A DNA stretch of 64,000 nucleotides, taken from positions 1-64,000 of the forward strand of contig JBKGZM010000003.1 of NCBI GenBank assembly GCA_046545575.1, given 5' to 3'. The notes under the pieces are model-generated. The model was not told where the DNA came from. It searched no databases and was given only the letters and a program-made list of their open reading frames with translations. A program made the position numbers and the translations under genes. Origin of the DNA: JAGXOF01 sp046545575. Lineage in GTDB: Bacteria > Chloroflexota > Dehalococcoidia > SZUA-161 > SpSt-899. Below are positions 36,401 through 44,806 of this stretch, piece by piece. The first letter of the stretch is position 1, and each line of letters begins with the position of its first letter.

Positions 36401-37079
36401 CTATACCGCATATAGCAGTACAGTGGCGCAGATCGCTCTCGCATCCATAGCGGTTCAGGACTTTGTTAGCTTCCGCTGGAACAAGTGGAGACGGCACGGC
36501 CTGGTCTTCCCCGGCTTTACTGACAAAGATGCAACCATGTTCCCCGAGCAGTTCGATGGGGAGTTCGCAATGCTCCATCGTGTTGTGCCACACATATGGA
36601 TCACCTTCTCTCCCCATCTCCGTTGTCCCTGGCCGCGGAAGGAACATAAGATAGTGGCGGGTACAACTTCCGGAATGCTGTGGGATGCAGTAAAGATAGG
36701 TGCTGGAGCTCAACCAATAAAGACAAAATATGGATGGCTTCTCGTCACTCATGGCGTCGACTATACGCATATCTACCGTCTCGGTGTGATGTTGCTCGAC
36801 CTGGATGATCCCTCAGTGCTTCTCTACCGTTCACCGAACCCTGTGCTTGAGCCAGTGGAGGATTGTGAGATAGGACATCCTGACACATGTTGGGTGCCAA
36901 ATGTGGTGTTCACCTGTGGAGCCATAGCAGCCAAGGACAAGAAAACTCTCGAAGACGAGGATGAGATACTGGTTTACTATGGAGCCGCTGATACGTCAAT
37001 CAGCGTGGCCACTGCCACGGTTGGTGACCTCATCCCCAAGCAAGTCAGGGATGCTCTGCTAGTCAATTACCGTATCTAA
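33444..37079 (+). CDS. Three-part fusion: GT2-like glycosyltransferase, uncharacterised middle, GH130 domain
   Basis: A 1211-residue cytoplasmic protein. Residues about 30-300 are a GT-A glycosyltransferase like glucosyl-/mannosyl-3-phosphoglycerate synthases: VGIPFYNEVDTL at 33-44, an E126-A-D128 pair at the metal site, LSRFNFHHLD, and GGQWGISYPLLRL. About 300-880 is helical and matches nothing I know. Residues about 890-1211 are a GH130 five-bladed fold (mannoside phosphorylase clan) with GGNPILNP, NPGTIRLGDKIYLVYRA, the hallmark GCEDPRLT (E972-R975) and VYYGAADTSISVATA. The start is the ATG at 33444 with GGAGAGG just before it. A synthesis and phosphorolysis pair on one chain is suggested; the glycan is unknown. 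Convergent with tlpA, overlapping 21 bases. Confidence 0.87.
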   Translation: MDAFEEVNNRFRTSLKEHLAHALRQFEEADIVVGIPFYNEVDTLSHVVKTVEEGLKRFYPDSRSVIIAVGSSAGREALEAIEALPQSNIRRMAFLLEDGQLEGKGWHIRAIMEIALNLGADLVLLEADLESRFNNGEVEGLSPEWIDLLLRPIKSEGVDLVLSRFNFHHLDAQVCSNVAQPLLAALYGYSLGCLIGGQWGISYPLLRLYSQEPPQAWMTAITGYGIDSWLATTAIASEARICAANLGIKIHTVSWAKSELVSRQVIKSLFDQIVNVPKWWRGNGASDAAPMVQPIPVMGAQKMQRPDPVTIHPHVLMSRYSNSFNLFHSLYQRIFPKETYQHLAKMASIDHAEADFPLTLWAKIVYRFLLAYAFKTDMSRDDLFNAFISLHNRFVVSFATEMGILRNKLKALPSLEAEELLSAKAGKREEDLTNEFLRQCPGFLSAWEKKAEERKPPVPQITYREFIPGVPLVVPPELVAPDGKKVYAEEIYKSIFTRQKAEFEQFVHGFLNVPQGARSGEITAAIRDFLHQVEVAIPPTGSLSSLMRTKELVNFVFHNFPHEEGFSLTSDMAFWLLWQHPPSSLVNRMGYSNLSELLQDYDPLDTLALASWIEDRDYMEELRRLIAENIRPEHFTICPIEPLVVSHQDFPSLVEMKESSALDKLTSRVVVSSLHKGMGGEFPKLRYLTSITKNIVEAERFGKVWQRFASIRREFGLRVINSLEGHWGREPLSAHNIFEDGHHRMLTKRLRQMADKIGSEADKDLNPAELSGSLKAMADSYHLALTLPDGKFVTCSAWSWASYSFKGGQDLPSPLSLHVERDWFSREFLIEYFKAAGGKETEVEQRIVELMEQGREWEDLASILLGTEKETAQEIVSKDTAPSMQPEAGLLKRFGGNPILNPIKNHYWESKYVLNPGTIRLGDKIYLVYRAFGDDEISRLGLALSEDGFRFSERLEFPIFGPKTKSEEKGCEDPRLTLIGDWIYMLYTAYSSTVAQIALASIAVQDFVSFRWNKWRRHGLVFPGFTDKDATMFPEQFDGEFAMLHRVVPHIWITFSPHLRCPWPRKEHKIVAGTTSGMLWDAVKIGAGAQPIKTKYGWLLVTHGVDYTHIYRLGVMLLDLDDPSVLLYRSPNPVLEPVEDCEIGHPDTCWVPNVVFTCGAIAAKDKKTLEDEDEILVYYGAADTSISVATATVGDLIPKQVRDALLVNYRI

Positions 37080-37589
37080 CTCCCTGGCCGCCTCGATGGC
37101 GCTCTGAAATGCGCCGAATTTTATGTCCTGGATGATTCCTTGTTCATCAATTAGGAAAGTAGTAGGAAAAAACCGGATTTGGTATTTCGAAGCCACTGAA
37201 CCGCTGGCATCGAGGAGCACAGGGAAAACAAGGCCTGAACTTTGTGTAAATTGCTTCACACTGGAAAGAGACTCACCTACGTTAACTGCAAGCACCACTG
37301 CCTCCTCCGAGTAGCCTTTGAAAGCTGAGTTGAGATATGGCATTTCCACCCGGCAAGGACCGCAGGACGATTGCCAGAAGTTGAGTAAGACTGCTTTCTC
37401 TTGAAAATCACTGAGAGAGATATCTTTCCCTTCTACACCGGGAAGGGTAAAATCAAAAGCTGGCTTGCCAATTTGAGGTCCTGCTTTCGTTGGTTCATCC
37501 TCCGAGGAACACCCAGTAATAAGCAGTGTGGGCAAAAGGGCAATGATCAACGTCACAATAGACAAATTTTTTGCTGTGATCAGTTTCAA
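37059..37589 (-). CDS. TlpA/ResA-like thioredoxin-fold lipoprotein
   Basis: A 176-residue extracytoplasmic thiol-disulfide oxidoreductase. The signal peptide ends in LLITGC (lipobox) and the mature domain has the AhpC/TSA-TlpA fold opening KPAFDFTLPGVEGKDISLSDFQEK, the redox motif SSCGPC and the cis-proline FFPTTFLID. It would use electrons delivered by CcdA, whose gene lies just upstream (19 bases), to reduce secreted or cytochrome c cysteines. Its 3' end overlaps the GH130 fusion gene from the other strand. It ends the long operon that starts at rpsB. Confidence 0.92.
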   Translation of the reverse strand: MKLITAKNLSIVTLIIALLPTLLITGCSSEDEPTKAGPQIGKPAFDFTLPGVEGKDISLSDFQEKAVLLNFWQSSCGPCRVEMPYLNSAFKGYSEEAVVLAVNVGESLSSVKQFTQSSGLVFPVLLDASGSVASKYQIRFFPTTFLIDEQGIIQDIKFGAFQSAIEAARELDTVID

Positions 37590-37608
37590 TTTACTCCCTC
37601 CTCTCCTA

Positions 37609-38307
37609 CTAAGGACTCAGCCATTGAAGCTTATTGAGAATCGTTAATACACCCACCGCTATCAACAACAACCCGCTGATAGTAGAGACCAGGGGAGTAT
37701 AGCGACTGAATCGCTTTAGCCATAAACTGATTGTGCCGACCGCAAGGCTAACAATCACAAAGGGCAAGCCTAAGCCGAGAGAATAAGCGATCAACAGATA
37801 GGCCCCACGCCAGGCAGTCTCCGAATTATAGGCCATTGCCAATATACCTCCCAGTATTGGACCAACACAGGGAGTCCATCCAAGGGAGAACGCCGCTCCG
37901 ATGAGAAATGACCTCAAGTATCCTGTCCCACTACCTAGAGAAGAACCAACGCGTTTCTCGTAATTAAGCCATGGTATCTTGAAGCTCGCCAGAAGGAATA
38001 ATCCAAAGAATACTAATAGTGACCCGGATATCAGGTTCAGAGTCTGCAGATGGGCCCCGGTTGCAAACCCGGCTAGCCCCGCCGCTGTCCCCATCCCGGT
38101 GAATACCAATGAGAAGCCGGCTACGAAAACCAGCGCATGGAAAAGGGGACCTCGATATGCAGCTTTCCCGTCAGAGCTTAGCACAGACGCCCCGGCAACG
38201 TTAGCCAGATAGACCGGTACCAATGGCAATACGCACGGCGATAAGAAAGACAAAACGCCACCACCAAAAGCTACGATAAACGATATATTCCCCGTACCTA
38301 CCATCAT
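37609..38307 (-). CDS. ccdA: CcdA-type cytochrome c biogenesis / thiol electron transporter
   Basis: A 232-residue, six-helix membrane protein of the CcdA/DsbD-beta family that carries reducing equivalents from cytoplasmic thioredoxin across the membrane. The first helix motif FLSPCVLPLVPVY holds the first active cysteine, and the fourth helix region SLGWTPCVGPILGG the second. It overlaps the mtnA stop by four bases and is followed by the TlpA-like lipoprotein, its likely partner. A thioredoxin that could feed it is encoded at 48690. Confidence 0.94.
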   Translation of the reverse strand: MMVGTGNISFIVAFGGGVLSFLSPCVLPLVPVYLANVAGASVLSSDGKAAYRGPLFHALVFVAGFSLVFTGMGTAAGLAGFATGAHLQTLNLISGSLLVFFGLFLLASFKIPWLNYEKRVGSSLGSGTGYLRSFLIGAAFSLGWTPCVGPILGGILAMAYNSETAWRGAYLLIAYSLGLGLPFVIVSLAVGTISLWLKRFSRYTPLVSTISGLLLIAVGVLTILNKLQWLSP

Positions 38308-39338
38308 CCGGAAAACAGGTCCCGTATTTTGTCTTCTGTAGGTTCCCTTACAATTCCATTTTCAGTGATAATAGCGGTCACATACCGGTTCGGGGTCACA
38401 TCGAAGGCCGGATTGGCCACGTTCACACTGTCCGGCGCGATATGAGTTCCTTGGATGTGAGTTACTTCCTCCGGGCTCCGTTCCTCAATGGGTATGACTT
38501 CACCTGATGGCAAGGAAAGGTCTATAGTGCTGGTCGGTGCGGTAACATAGAAGGGCACGGAATTTTCCTTCGCCAGAACCGCAACTCCGTAGGTGCCGAT
38601 CTTATTAGCTACATCGCCGTTGGCCGCGATTCTATCCGCCCCCACTACAACGCAATTGATCTTGCCCTTCTTCATAAAGTGTCCTGCCATATTGTCAGTT
38701 ATCAGCGTCGTCGGTATGCCTGCCTGGACAAGCTCCCATGCCGTGAGCCTGGCCCCTTGGAGCAAGGGACGTGTTTCATCGACGAAGACTCCAATCCTTT
38801 TTCCTTGCTCATGAGCCTCCCCGATCATTCCCATCGCCGTGCCATAACCAGCGGTTGCAAGCGCTCCGGCGTTGCAATGTGTGAGAATGTTGAATCCATC
38901 CTCGATGAGTTCAGCGCCCGATTGCGCAATCCGCCGGTCAACACCCGCCACTTCCTGTGCAATGCATTCAGCCTCTTCCATCACAGAAGCCCTGATCTCT
39001 TCAATTCTCGCGTCTTTATCAATAGCTGCTTCCATCCTTTTAAGGGCATAAAAAAGATTGTATCCCGTGGGACGAGTAGCGGCAAATTCCTCCGAGACAG
39101 ATTTCATCTTCTTCTGGAATTGCAATCGCGAGTTTGCCTCTACGGACTGTGTGGCCAGGGCAAGTCCGTAAACCGCCGCGACAGCAATGGCCGGAGCGCC
39201 GCGAACACGCATGTTCTTTATCGCTTCGATCACCTGTGGATACCGGGTGAATTCGAGATAGACCTCTTCAAGGGGAAGCCTTGTCTGATCAAGAAGCTTG
39301 AGTTTTCCGCTTTGCCATTTCAGTGGTTCTATTCGCAT
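38304..39338 (-). CDS. mtnA: S-methyl-5-thioribose-1-phosphate isomerase
   Basis: A 344-residue eIF2B-like isomerase that converts methylthioribose 1-phosphate to the ribulose form in methionine salvage. Signature stretches are RGAPAIAVAAVYG, THCNAGALATAGYGTAMG with the catalytic cysteine, DETRPLLQGARLTAWEL and GADRIAANGDVANKIGTYG with the catalytic aspartate. Its substrate comes from the methylthioadenosine phosphorylase encoded at 54169. It lies between ispG (20 bases upstream) and ccdA (four-base overlap), away from the other salvage genes. Confidence 0.95.
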   Translation of the reverse strand: MRIEPLKWQSGKLKLLDQTRLPLEEVYLEFTRYPQVIEAIKNMRVRGAPAIAVAAVYGLALATQSVEANSRLQFQKKMKSVSEEFAATRPTGYNLFYALKRMEAAIDKDARIEEIRASVMEEAECIAQEVAGVDRRIAQSGAELIEDGFNILTHCNAGALATAGYGTAMGMIGEAHEQGKRIGVFVDETRPLLQGARLTAWELVQAGIPTTLITDNMAGHFMKKGKINCVVVGADRIAANGDVANKIGTYGVAVLAKENSVPFYVTAPTSTIDLSLPSGEVIPIEERSPEEVTHIQGTHIAPDSVNVANPAFDVTPNRYVTAIITENGIVREPTEDKIRDLFSG

Positions 39339-39358
39339 AAATTTTCCTTTTGTAGATT

Positions 39359-40411
39359 CTAAAATGCCTCAACCTCCGCCATCAAGGCCTCCAGGAAACC
39401 TCCCTCCTCCACGGTGCGGACCTTTTCTCCTTTCTTGAAAATAACTCCCCGGCCCTTCCCGCACGCTAGGCCTACATCAGCATCCCTGGCCTCACCGGGC
39501 CCGTTCACCACGCACCCCATCACCGCTACCTTTATGGACTTGTCCATCTTCGAAAGGCGCTCCTCAACCGCGTTGACCAGAGGAACAAGTTCTACTTCAG
39601 TACGCCCGCAGGTAGGGCAGCTAACCAGTGTAGGTCCCCGGTTGCTCATATTAAGCGACTTCAGAATCTCATATCCGGCGATTACCTCCTCGACGGGATC
39701 GCCGGTAAGGGAGACGCGAATGGTATCGCCTATCCCCTCATAAAGAAGTATGCCGATGCCCGTGGCACTTCGAATCGTCCCCTTTCCGGGTGTACCTGCT
39801 TCAGTGATACCCAGGTGAATCGGATATGCTGTTCGTTCTGCAAGCGCTTTGTTTGCCTCGATCGTGTCCAGCACATCAAAGGCCTTAAGCGACACCTTGA
39901 TGAGTTCGAAATCAAGGCTCTCCAGCAGTTGAATCTCTCCCATGGCGGCATCGACCATTCGCTCCACATGGCTACGGTCTGCCCCATCTTCACTGAGTGG
40001 GGGAAGACTTCCGGCATTCACCCCGACGCGTATAGGAACCTCACGCTCTTTGGCTGCCAGCACAACCTTCTTAATGTGTTCGGAGTCGCGAATGTTCCCG
40101 GGGTTCAAGCGCAGTCCGTCGACACCGCTCTCCAGTGCATGTAGCGCAAGCCGGTAGTCGAAATGGATATCGGCGATGATGGGGAGAGACGACTTTCTCT
40201 TTATCCCGGCAAGTGCCTCAGCCGCCTCCATATCGGGGACGGCTACTCTTACAATCCCACACCCATGCTCAGCCAGCTGGTCAATTTGAGCCACGGTGGA
40301 TTTTATATCGCGTGTGTCCGTCTTGGTCATGGACTGGACAACGATGTCACCAGCACCACCAACTCTCACATCACCAACCTGAACAGGTCTGGAAGCCCGA
40401 CGTTTAATCAT
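39359..40411 (-). CDS. ispG: 4-hydroxy-3-methylbut-2-enyl-diphosphate synthase (IspG/GcpE)
   Basis: A 350-residue [4Fe-4S] enzyme of the MEP isoprenoid pathway. The TIM-barrel part has VQSMTKTDTRD and RVGVNAGSLPP; the C-terminal cluster-binding part has SCPTCGR and GCVVNGPGEARDADVG, with the three cluster cysteines and the conserved glutamate. It lies 10 bases downstream of rseP and two genes after dxr, so two MEP-pathway steps are in one operon. Confidence 0.96.
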   Translation of the reverse strand: MIKRRASRPVQVGDVRVGGAGDIVVQSMTKTDTRDIKSTVAQIDQLAEHGCGIVRVAVPDMEAAEALAGIKRKSSLPIIADIHFDYRLALHALESGVDGLRLNPGNIRDSEHIKKVVLAAKEREVPIRVGVNAGSLPPLSEDGADRSHVERMVDAAMGEIQLLESLDFELIKVSLKAFDVLDTIEANKALAERTAYPIHLGITEAGTPGKGTIRSATGIGILLYEGIGDTIRVSLTGDPVEEVIAGYEILKSLNMSNRGPTLVSCPTCGRTEVELVPLVNAVEERLSKMDKSIKVAVMGCVVNGPGEARDADVGLACGKGRGVIFKKGEKVRTVEEGGFLEALMAEVEAF

Positions 40412-40421
40412 TTCATATGTT

Positions 40422-41492
40422 CTAGGGCAATATATTTAGTCCACTAAAGAGCCGTGGAAGATCGAAATAGAGAATCAGCATGACACCGGCAGCGTTCAGA
40501 AACACAAAGGCTATCAGGTGTATGAGTCCCTCTTTCTGAGGTGATATCCTCTTCCCACGTCGGATCTTTTCCACGAGCACAAACGCTATTCGACCACCAT
40601 CAAGAGCAGGTATGGGGAGCAGGTTCATAACCCCGAGGAAGATGCTCAATAGTCCTGTCCATTGCAGAACCGGCATGATTCCCATACTCGCCAACCTCCC
40701 TGTCTCCTGAATGACGGGGATTATGCCTATATGCTCGCGTGAGGCCTGTCCCTGAAAAAGAGCGATAATTCCACGTGCCGTTGCGTCTACCATGTCCCAA
40801 GTTTGTTTGGCTCCTTCAGCAACAGCTTCCCACGGTGGGAGCCACTCAGTCTCGGTAATAATGCGGCTCCATGAGAGTCCTATTCCCAATGCGCCCTCAT
40901 CAGGGGGAGGATTGGGTCTGGGAACCATTTCCAACATCTGTTCCTCACTTTGCCGCTCCACCACCATGGTGATCTCCTGGCCTAGATTATCGTTAACGGT
41001 TTTCTGTAGCTCGTCGAAGTTCTTGACAGATTTACCGTTTATCTCCAGAATCTCATCACCGACCTCAAGCCCAGCGGCTTCAGCAGGTGAATCGCTGCTT
41101 ACCATTGTTACCTCGATTCCTTCCCCTCCAACAACTACCGGATGCGGTACCATGTAAACGATGCTGAACATGACCAGGGGAAACAACAACATCACCAGTG
41201 ACCCGGCGCTTAGAATCAGTATCCTGCTGGCAGATCCCTGTCTCGCTAAGCTCCGCGGCTCAGCAGGGTCCTCCTCCCCCAGCATTTTGGTAAATCCTCC
41301 AAACGGAATCGCGTTAATGGAATATTCCGTCTCACCTCTTCGAAAAGCAAAGATACGCGGAGGGAAACCAATACCAAATTCCAGGACTTTGACCTTCCGC
41401 CACTTGGCAGTGCTGAAGTGCCCCAACTCGTGGATAATCGTTAGGAAACTAAGTACAACGATAAAGATAATTATGGTCAATACAACACTCAT
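40422..41492 (-). CDS. rseP: RseP-type site-2 zinc metalloprotease
   Basis: A 356-residue M50 intramembrane protease. The first helix contains HELGH (about residues 22-26, zinc ligands), one PDZ domain follows (about 115-195, SPAEAAGLEVGDEILEINGKSVKNFDEL), and the last helices have NLLPIPALDGGR with the third zinc ligand. It cleaves anti-sigma factors and leftover signal peptides in the membrane. An open frame extends to 41525, but the ATG at 41492 overlaps the dxr stop by four bases (ATGA), the arrangement used throughout this operon, and begins the first helix. Confidence 0.94.
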   Translation of the reverse strand: MSVVLTIIIFIVVLSFLTIIHELGHFSTAKWRKVKVLEFGIGFPPRIFAFRRGETEYSINAIPFGGFTKMLGEEDPAEPRSLARQGSASRILILSAGSLVMLLFPLVMFSIVYMVPHPVVVGGEGIEVTMVSSDSPAEAAGLEVGDEILEINGKSVKNFDELQKTVNDNLGQEITMVVERQSEEQMLEMVPRPNPPPDEGALGIGLSWSRIITETEWLPPWEAVAEGAKQTWDMVDATARGIIALFQGQASREHIGIIPVIQETGRLASMGIMPVLQWTGLLSIFLGVMNLLPIPALDGGRIAFVLVEKIRRGKRISPQKEGLIHLIAFVFLNAAGVMLILYFDLPRLFSGLNILP

Positions 41493-42577
41493 TTTCCCCA
41501 CCCCCATGCTCTTTCTCTTGCCCAAGCATCTGCCTCTAGGATTTCCTCCAGAGACGGATCGGATATTTGATTATGCTTATCAATTACGTCCTGGAGCAAT
41601 CGTGGGATGTCGAGAAAGCCTATCTTTCCGGAGAGAAAGAGCTCCACTGCTATCTCATCCGCTGCACTCAGGACGGCCGGGTAAGTACCACCCGCTTTTC
41701 CTGCCTCAATGGCGATCTTGAGACAGGGGAGACTATCTAAGTCAACGGGATCAAAAATCAGTGAGTGTAAGCTGGCAAAATCAAGTTGAGGTAAACTTGA
41801 ATTCTCCCAGCGCTCTGGATGCGAAAGGGAATATTGTATGGGAAGTCGCATATCAGGTGCGCCAAGTTGAGCCTTGATAGAGCTATCAGTGAACTTGACC
41901 ATCGAGTGCACAATACTGCCTGGATGAATCATTACTTTGATTTTATCGAAAGAGACCCCGAAAAGCCAATGGGCCTCGATAACCTCCATCCCCTTGTTCA
42001 TGAGATTGGCTGAATCCACGGTTACCTTACGTCCCATCTTCCAGGTCGGATGATTCAGTGCTTCAGCAGGTGTTACTTTGGCGAGATCTTCTTGCGGAGT
42101 ATCCTTGAAGGGGCCTCCAGAGGCTGTGAGGGCGATCTCCTCCACCTGGCTCCTTTCTCCCTGTAAACACTGCCAGATGGCACTGTGCTCGCTGTCAACG
42201 GGTCGAATCTCAACGTTATGTGTTCGGGCTTCCTCCATCACTATCTTTCCCGCTACAACAAGTGATTCCTTATTGGCCAAGGCAATGAGTTTCCTGCTGC
42301 GGATTGAGGACAAAAGAGGCATCAAGCCCGCTTTCCCCGATGTTGCTACAACCACCAGATCAACATCCCGATGACTTGCAATGTCCTCCAAAGATGGTCC
42401 CTTCCCACCGATATGCACCAGTTTAGGCTTAAATTCCTCAGCTTGCTTCTCCAGTAGCCCGACGTTACTTCCTGCAGCTAGTGCCACCACACTGAGATGG
42501 TCAGGGAATGCCCGAACCACTTCCAGCGTCTGCTGGCCGATAGAACCGGTGGAGCCAAGCAAGGCGATTCTCTTCAT
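41489..42577 (-). CDS. dxr: 1-deoxy-D-xylulose-5-phosphate reductoisomerase
   Basis: A 362-residue NADPH-dependent enzyme making 2-C-methylerythritol 4-phosphate, the first committed step of the MEP pathway. LGSTGSIGQQTLEVV at the N-terminus is the nucleotide site, LANKESLVVAG and DSEHSAIWQCLQG the substrate and metal sites, and MNKGMEVIEAHWLFGV the catalytic flap region. It overlaps cdsA and rseP by four bases on either side. It is somewhat shorter than the E. coli enzyme but complete. Confidence 0.97.
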   Translation of the reverse strand: MKRIALLGSTGSIGQQTLEVVRAFPDHLSVVALAAGSNVGLLEKQAEEFKPKLVHIGGKGPSLEDIASHRDVDLVVVATSGKAGLMPLLSSIRSRKLIALANKESLVVAGKIVMEEARTHNVEIRPVDSEHSAIWQCLQGERSQVEEIALTASGGPFKDTPQEDLAKVTPAEALNHPTWKMGRKVTVDSANLMNKGMEVIEAHWLFGVSFDKIKVMIHPGSIVHSMVKFTDSSIKAQLGAPDMRLPIQYSLSHPERWENSSLPQLDFASLHSLIFDPVDLDSLPCLKIAIEAGKAGGTYPAVLSAADEIAVELFLSGKIGFLDIPRLLQDVIDKHNQISDPSLEEILEADAWARERAWGWGK

Positions 42578-43413
42578 AAGATCACCATATACAGATAATA
42601 ATACGTCAACACACCAGTGAAAAGGAGACTGTCCAGGCGGTCAAGTATGCCGCCATGTCCGGGGATAAGGGTACTGGATTCCCCAACTCCTGCTCCTCGT
42701 TTCAGCATCGATTCGGCCAGATCTCCTACCTGAGCGAAAACACCAACAACAATCCCGAGCACGAGCACTTTCCAGATCTCAACCTGTGAGCCCAACACCG
42801 TGGAAAAGGGAGATGCCTCAATCAATCCCAAGAGATAGCTGAGAATAACCACTACCGCAACGCCGGTAATTATCCCTCCTGCCGCCCCCTCACAGCTCTT
42901 GCCCGGACTGATACCTGGAGCCAGGGGATGTCTTCCCCACGCCCGACCCGTGAAGTACGCCATGCTATCCACAGCAAAGGTCGAAAGGATAGCCAGCAAT
43001 GTCCATTCCCATCCGAAGTTTCCGCGGAGAAGTATCCAGAAGCTCAGCAGCCATCCCACATAGATTGTGCCCCCCAGGGTCCAGAGCCAATCACCAAATG
43101 CGCCCTCAGCACCGGCATGGGAAATGAGTGAGCGCAACACAACCCAGATAAGCGGGAGTAGCACAATCACCGGTAACAGCCACACACTGTAGATTTCTCC
43201 ACGATAGGCAAAATACATGATGGCTGCTATCAAAAGCAGGCCAGGGAATAGCAGTGGAGTCTGCCCCTTTTTGCTGACCAATTGACGGAACTCATGGAAC
43301 CCCAGGAGGGCTGCAGCACCTATAATCAGAGAAAACCAGATGTCTCCCAACCAGATGGATGCTGCGATCACGGGGAGGAAAACGGTTGCGCTAATAAGTC
43401 TTTGTCGGAGCAT
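42574..43413 (-). CDS. cdsA: Phosphatidate cytidylyltransferase
   Basis: A 279-residue membrane protein with about eight helices that makes CDP-diacylglycerol for phospholipid synthesis. The C-terminal CdsA signature is visible: GDLAESMLKRGAGVGESSTLIPGHGGILDRLDSLLF. The arrangement uppS-cdsA-dxr-rseP is widely conserved in bacteria. It overlaps dxr by four bases; 48 bases separate it from uppS. Confidence 0.96.
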   Translation of the reverse strand: MLRQRLISATVFLPVIAASIWLGDIWFSLIIGAAALLGFHEFRQLVSKKGQTPLLFPGLLLIAAIMYFAYRGEIYSVWLLPVIVLLPLIWVVLRSLISHAGAEGAFGDWLWTLGGTIYVGWLLSFWILLRGNFGWEWTLLAILSTFAVDSMAYFTGRAWGRHPLAPGISPGKSCEGAAGGIITGVAVVVILSYLLGLIEASPFSTVLGSQVEIWKVLVLGIVVGVFAQVGDLAESMLKRGAGVGESSTLIPGHGGILDRLDSLLFTGVLTYYYLYMVIL

Positions 43414-43461
43414 GCTATTGTGGATAACTGCGGGGAGAGGTTCACTGGCCTTCTAAAAGGT

Positions 43462-44226
43462 CTACTTGTTTGACCCCACCCCACCAAACCGGCGCTCCCG
43501 CCGACTGTACTCCAGGAGCGCCTGCATTACATCATCTTCGCCAAAGTCCGGCCAGGGGGTCGGAGTGGAATAATACTCACTATAGGCAGCCTGCCAGATG
43601 AGAAAGTTGGAAAGGCGCATTTCCCCGGCAGTGCGGATAATCAAGTCCGGATCGGGTAATTCATTGGTTAAGAGATAGCGGTTAAACGTCACTTCGCTAA
43701 TATCATCCACTGTCAGACCATCCTCGATAATCCTGCGCACGGCACTTAGAATCTCCGAACGCCCACCGTAGTTAAACGCCAGGTTAAGGGTCATTCGCGT
43801 ATTGTTCCTGGTCAGAGCAATTCCATCCCCGATCTTCTTCTGTAATCCCTCACTCAATCCGTCAAGATCCCCCACATGGCTCAACTTGATGTTCTCATTG
43901 TGAAGATTTTGCACCTCTCGCTCGATGACCTCTTCAAGTATGTGAAAAAGGCCTTGTATCTCTTCGCTCGGGCGGGTCCAATTCTCAGTGGAGAACGCAT
44001 AGAGAGTGAGGTACTTAATGCCATGATTGGCAAATATCTTGATTACATTGCGGATATTCTCGGTCCCTGCGGAGTGCCCCTCAAGCCGGGTCAAGCCTCT
44101 ACTCTGAGCCCATCTGCCATTCCCATCCATGATGATAGCAACATGGTTAGGAAGAGGACTGATACTGCTTTGAGAAGAATGCAACTCAGCCACTGCAGTT
44201 GCCTTTTGCATTGACTGCTTCGTCAT
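43462..44226 (-). CDS. uppS: Isoprenyl (undecaprenyl) diphosphate synthase
   Basis: A 254-residue cis-prenyltransferase that makes the C55 lipid carrier. The catalytic start VAIIMDGNGRWAQSRG holds the conserved aspartate; FSTENWTRP and the C-terminal PDPDLIIRTAGEMRLSNFLIWQAAYSEYY are the remaining conserved blocks. The usual RTSGExR reads RTAGEMR here. An N-terminal extension of about 26 residues is not conserved. GGAG stands seven bases before the ATG; frr ends 12 bases upstream. Confidence 0.96.
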   Translation of the reverse strand: MTKQSMQKATAVAELHSSQSSISPLPNHVAIIMDGNGRWAQSRGLTRLEGHSAGTENIRNVIKIFANHGIKYLTLYAFSTENWTRPSEEIQGLFHILEEVIEREVQNLHNENIKLSHVGDLDGLSEGLQKKIGDGIALTRNNTRMTLNLAFNYGGRSEILSAVRRIIEDGLTVDDISEVTFNRYLLTNELPDPDLIIRTAGEMRLSNFLIWQAAYSEYYSTPTPWPDFGEDDVMQALLEYSRRERRFGGVGSNK

Positions 44227-44238
44227 TGATGATCTCCG

Positions 44239-44796
44239 TTAGTCCTCCATAATTTCTTTCTCTTTATCTTTACCTATCGAGTCGATCTTCTCAATATAGC
44301 TGTCAGTCAATTTCTGGAGGTCCTGCTCGGCACGTTTTTCCTCGTCCTCAGAGATTTCCTTGTCTTTTTGCATCTGGCGCAGTTTTTCCATTGCCTCGCG
44401 TCTTACGTTGCGGATGGCAATTCGATCATCTTCCTCACGCCGCCGTACGGTTTTCACCAGCTCCTTCCTGCGCTCCTCGCTAAGTTCCGGTATTGTAAGT
44501 CTTATAATATTGCCATCGCTCGACGGATTGAGTCCGATATCCGACTTCTGTATAGCCTTCTCGATACTGGGAAACGACGATTTGTCCCAGGGCTGTATCG
44601 TCAGCATCCGCGCCTCCGGGACGGAGATAGTGGCAATCTGATTCAGTGGGGTAGGAACTCCGTAATAGTCGACCCGGATGCGCTCCACCAGCGATGGGCT
44701 GGCACGTCCGGTACGCAAACCAGCCATTTCTCTTCCGAACACCTCAACGGCTTTCTCCATTTTGTCTTCAGCTGTGCTAAGAACATCACTTATCAT
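44239..44796 (-). CDS. frr: Ribosome recycling factor
   Basis: A 185-residue RRF of standard length, which with EF-G splits the ribosome after termination. The family core is visible: LRTGRASPSLVERIRVDYYGVPTPLNQIA, then RLTIPELSEERRKELVK and the C-terminal coiled-coil helix. It is 10 bases downstream of pyrH in the conserved rpsB-tsf-pyrH-frr order. Confidence 0.97.
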   Translation of the reverse strand: MISDVLSTAEDKMEKAVEVFGREMAGLRTGRASPSLVERIRVDYYGVPTPLNQIATISVPEARMLTIQPWDKSSFPSIEKAIQKSDIGLNPSSDGNIIRLTIPELSEERRKELVKTVRRREEDDRIAIRNVRREAMEKLRQMQKDKEISEDEEKRAEQDLQKLTDSYIEKIDSIGKDKEKEIMED

Positions 44797-44806
44797 GATA
44801 CTACCC

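Noticed and set aside
38679..39362. A 227-codon plus-strand frame
   Set aside because: It is antisense to mtnA and shows no family resemblance.
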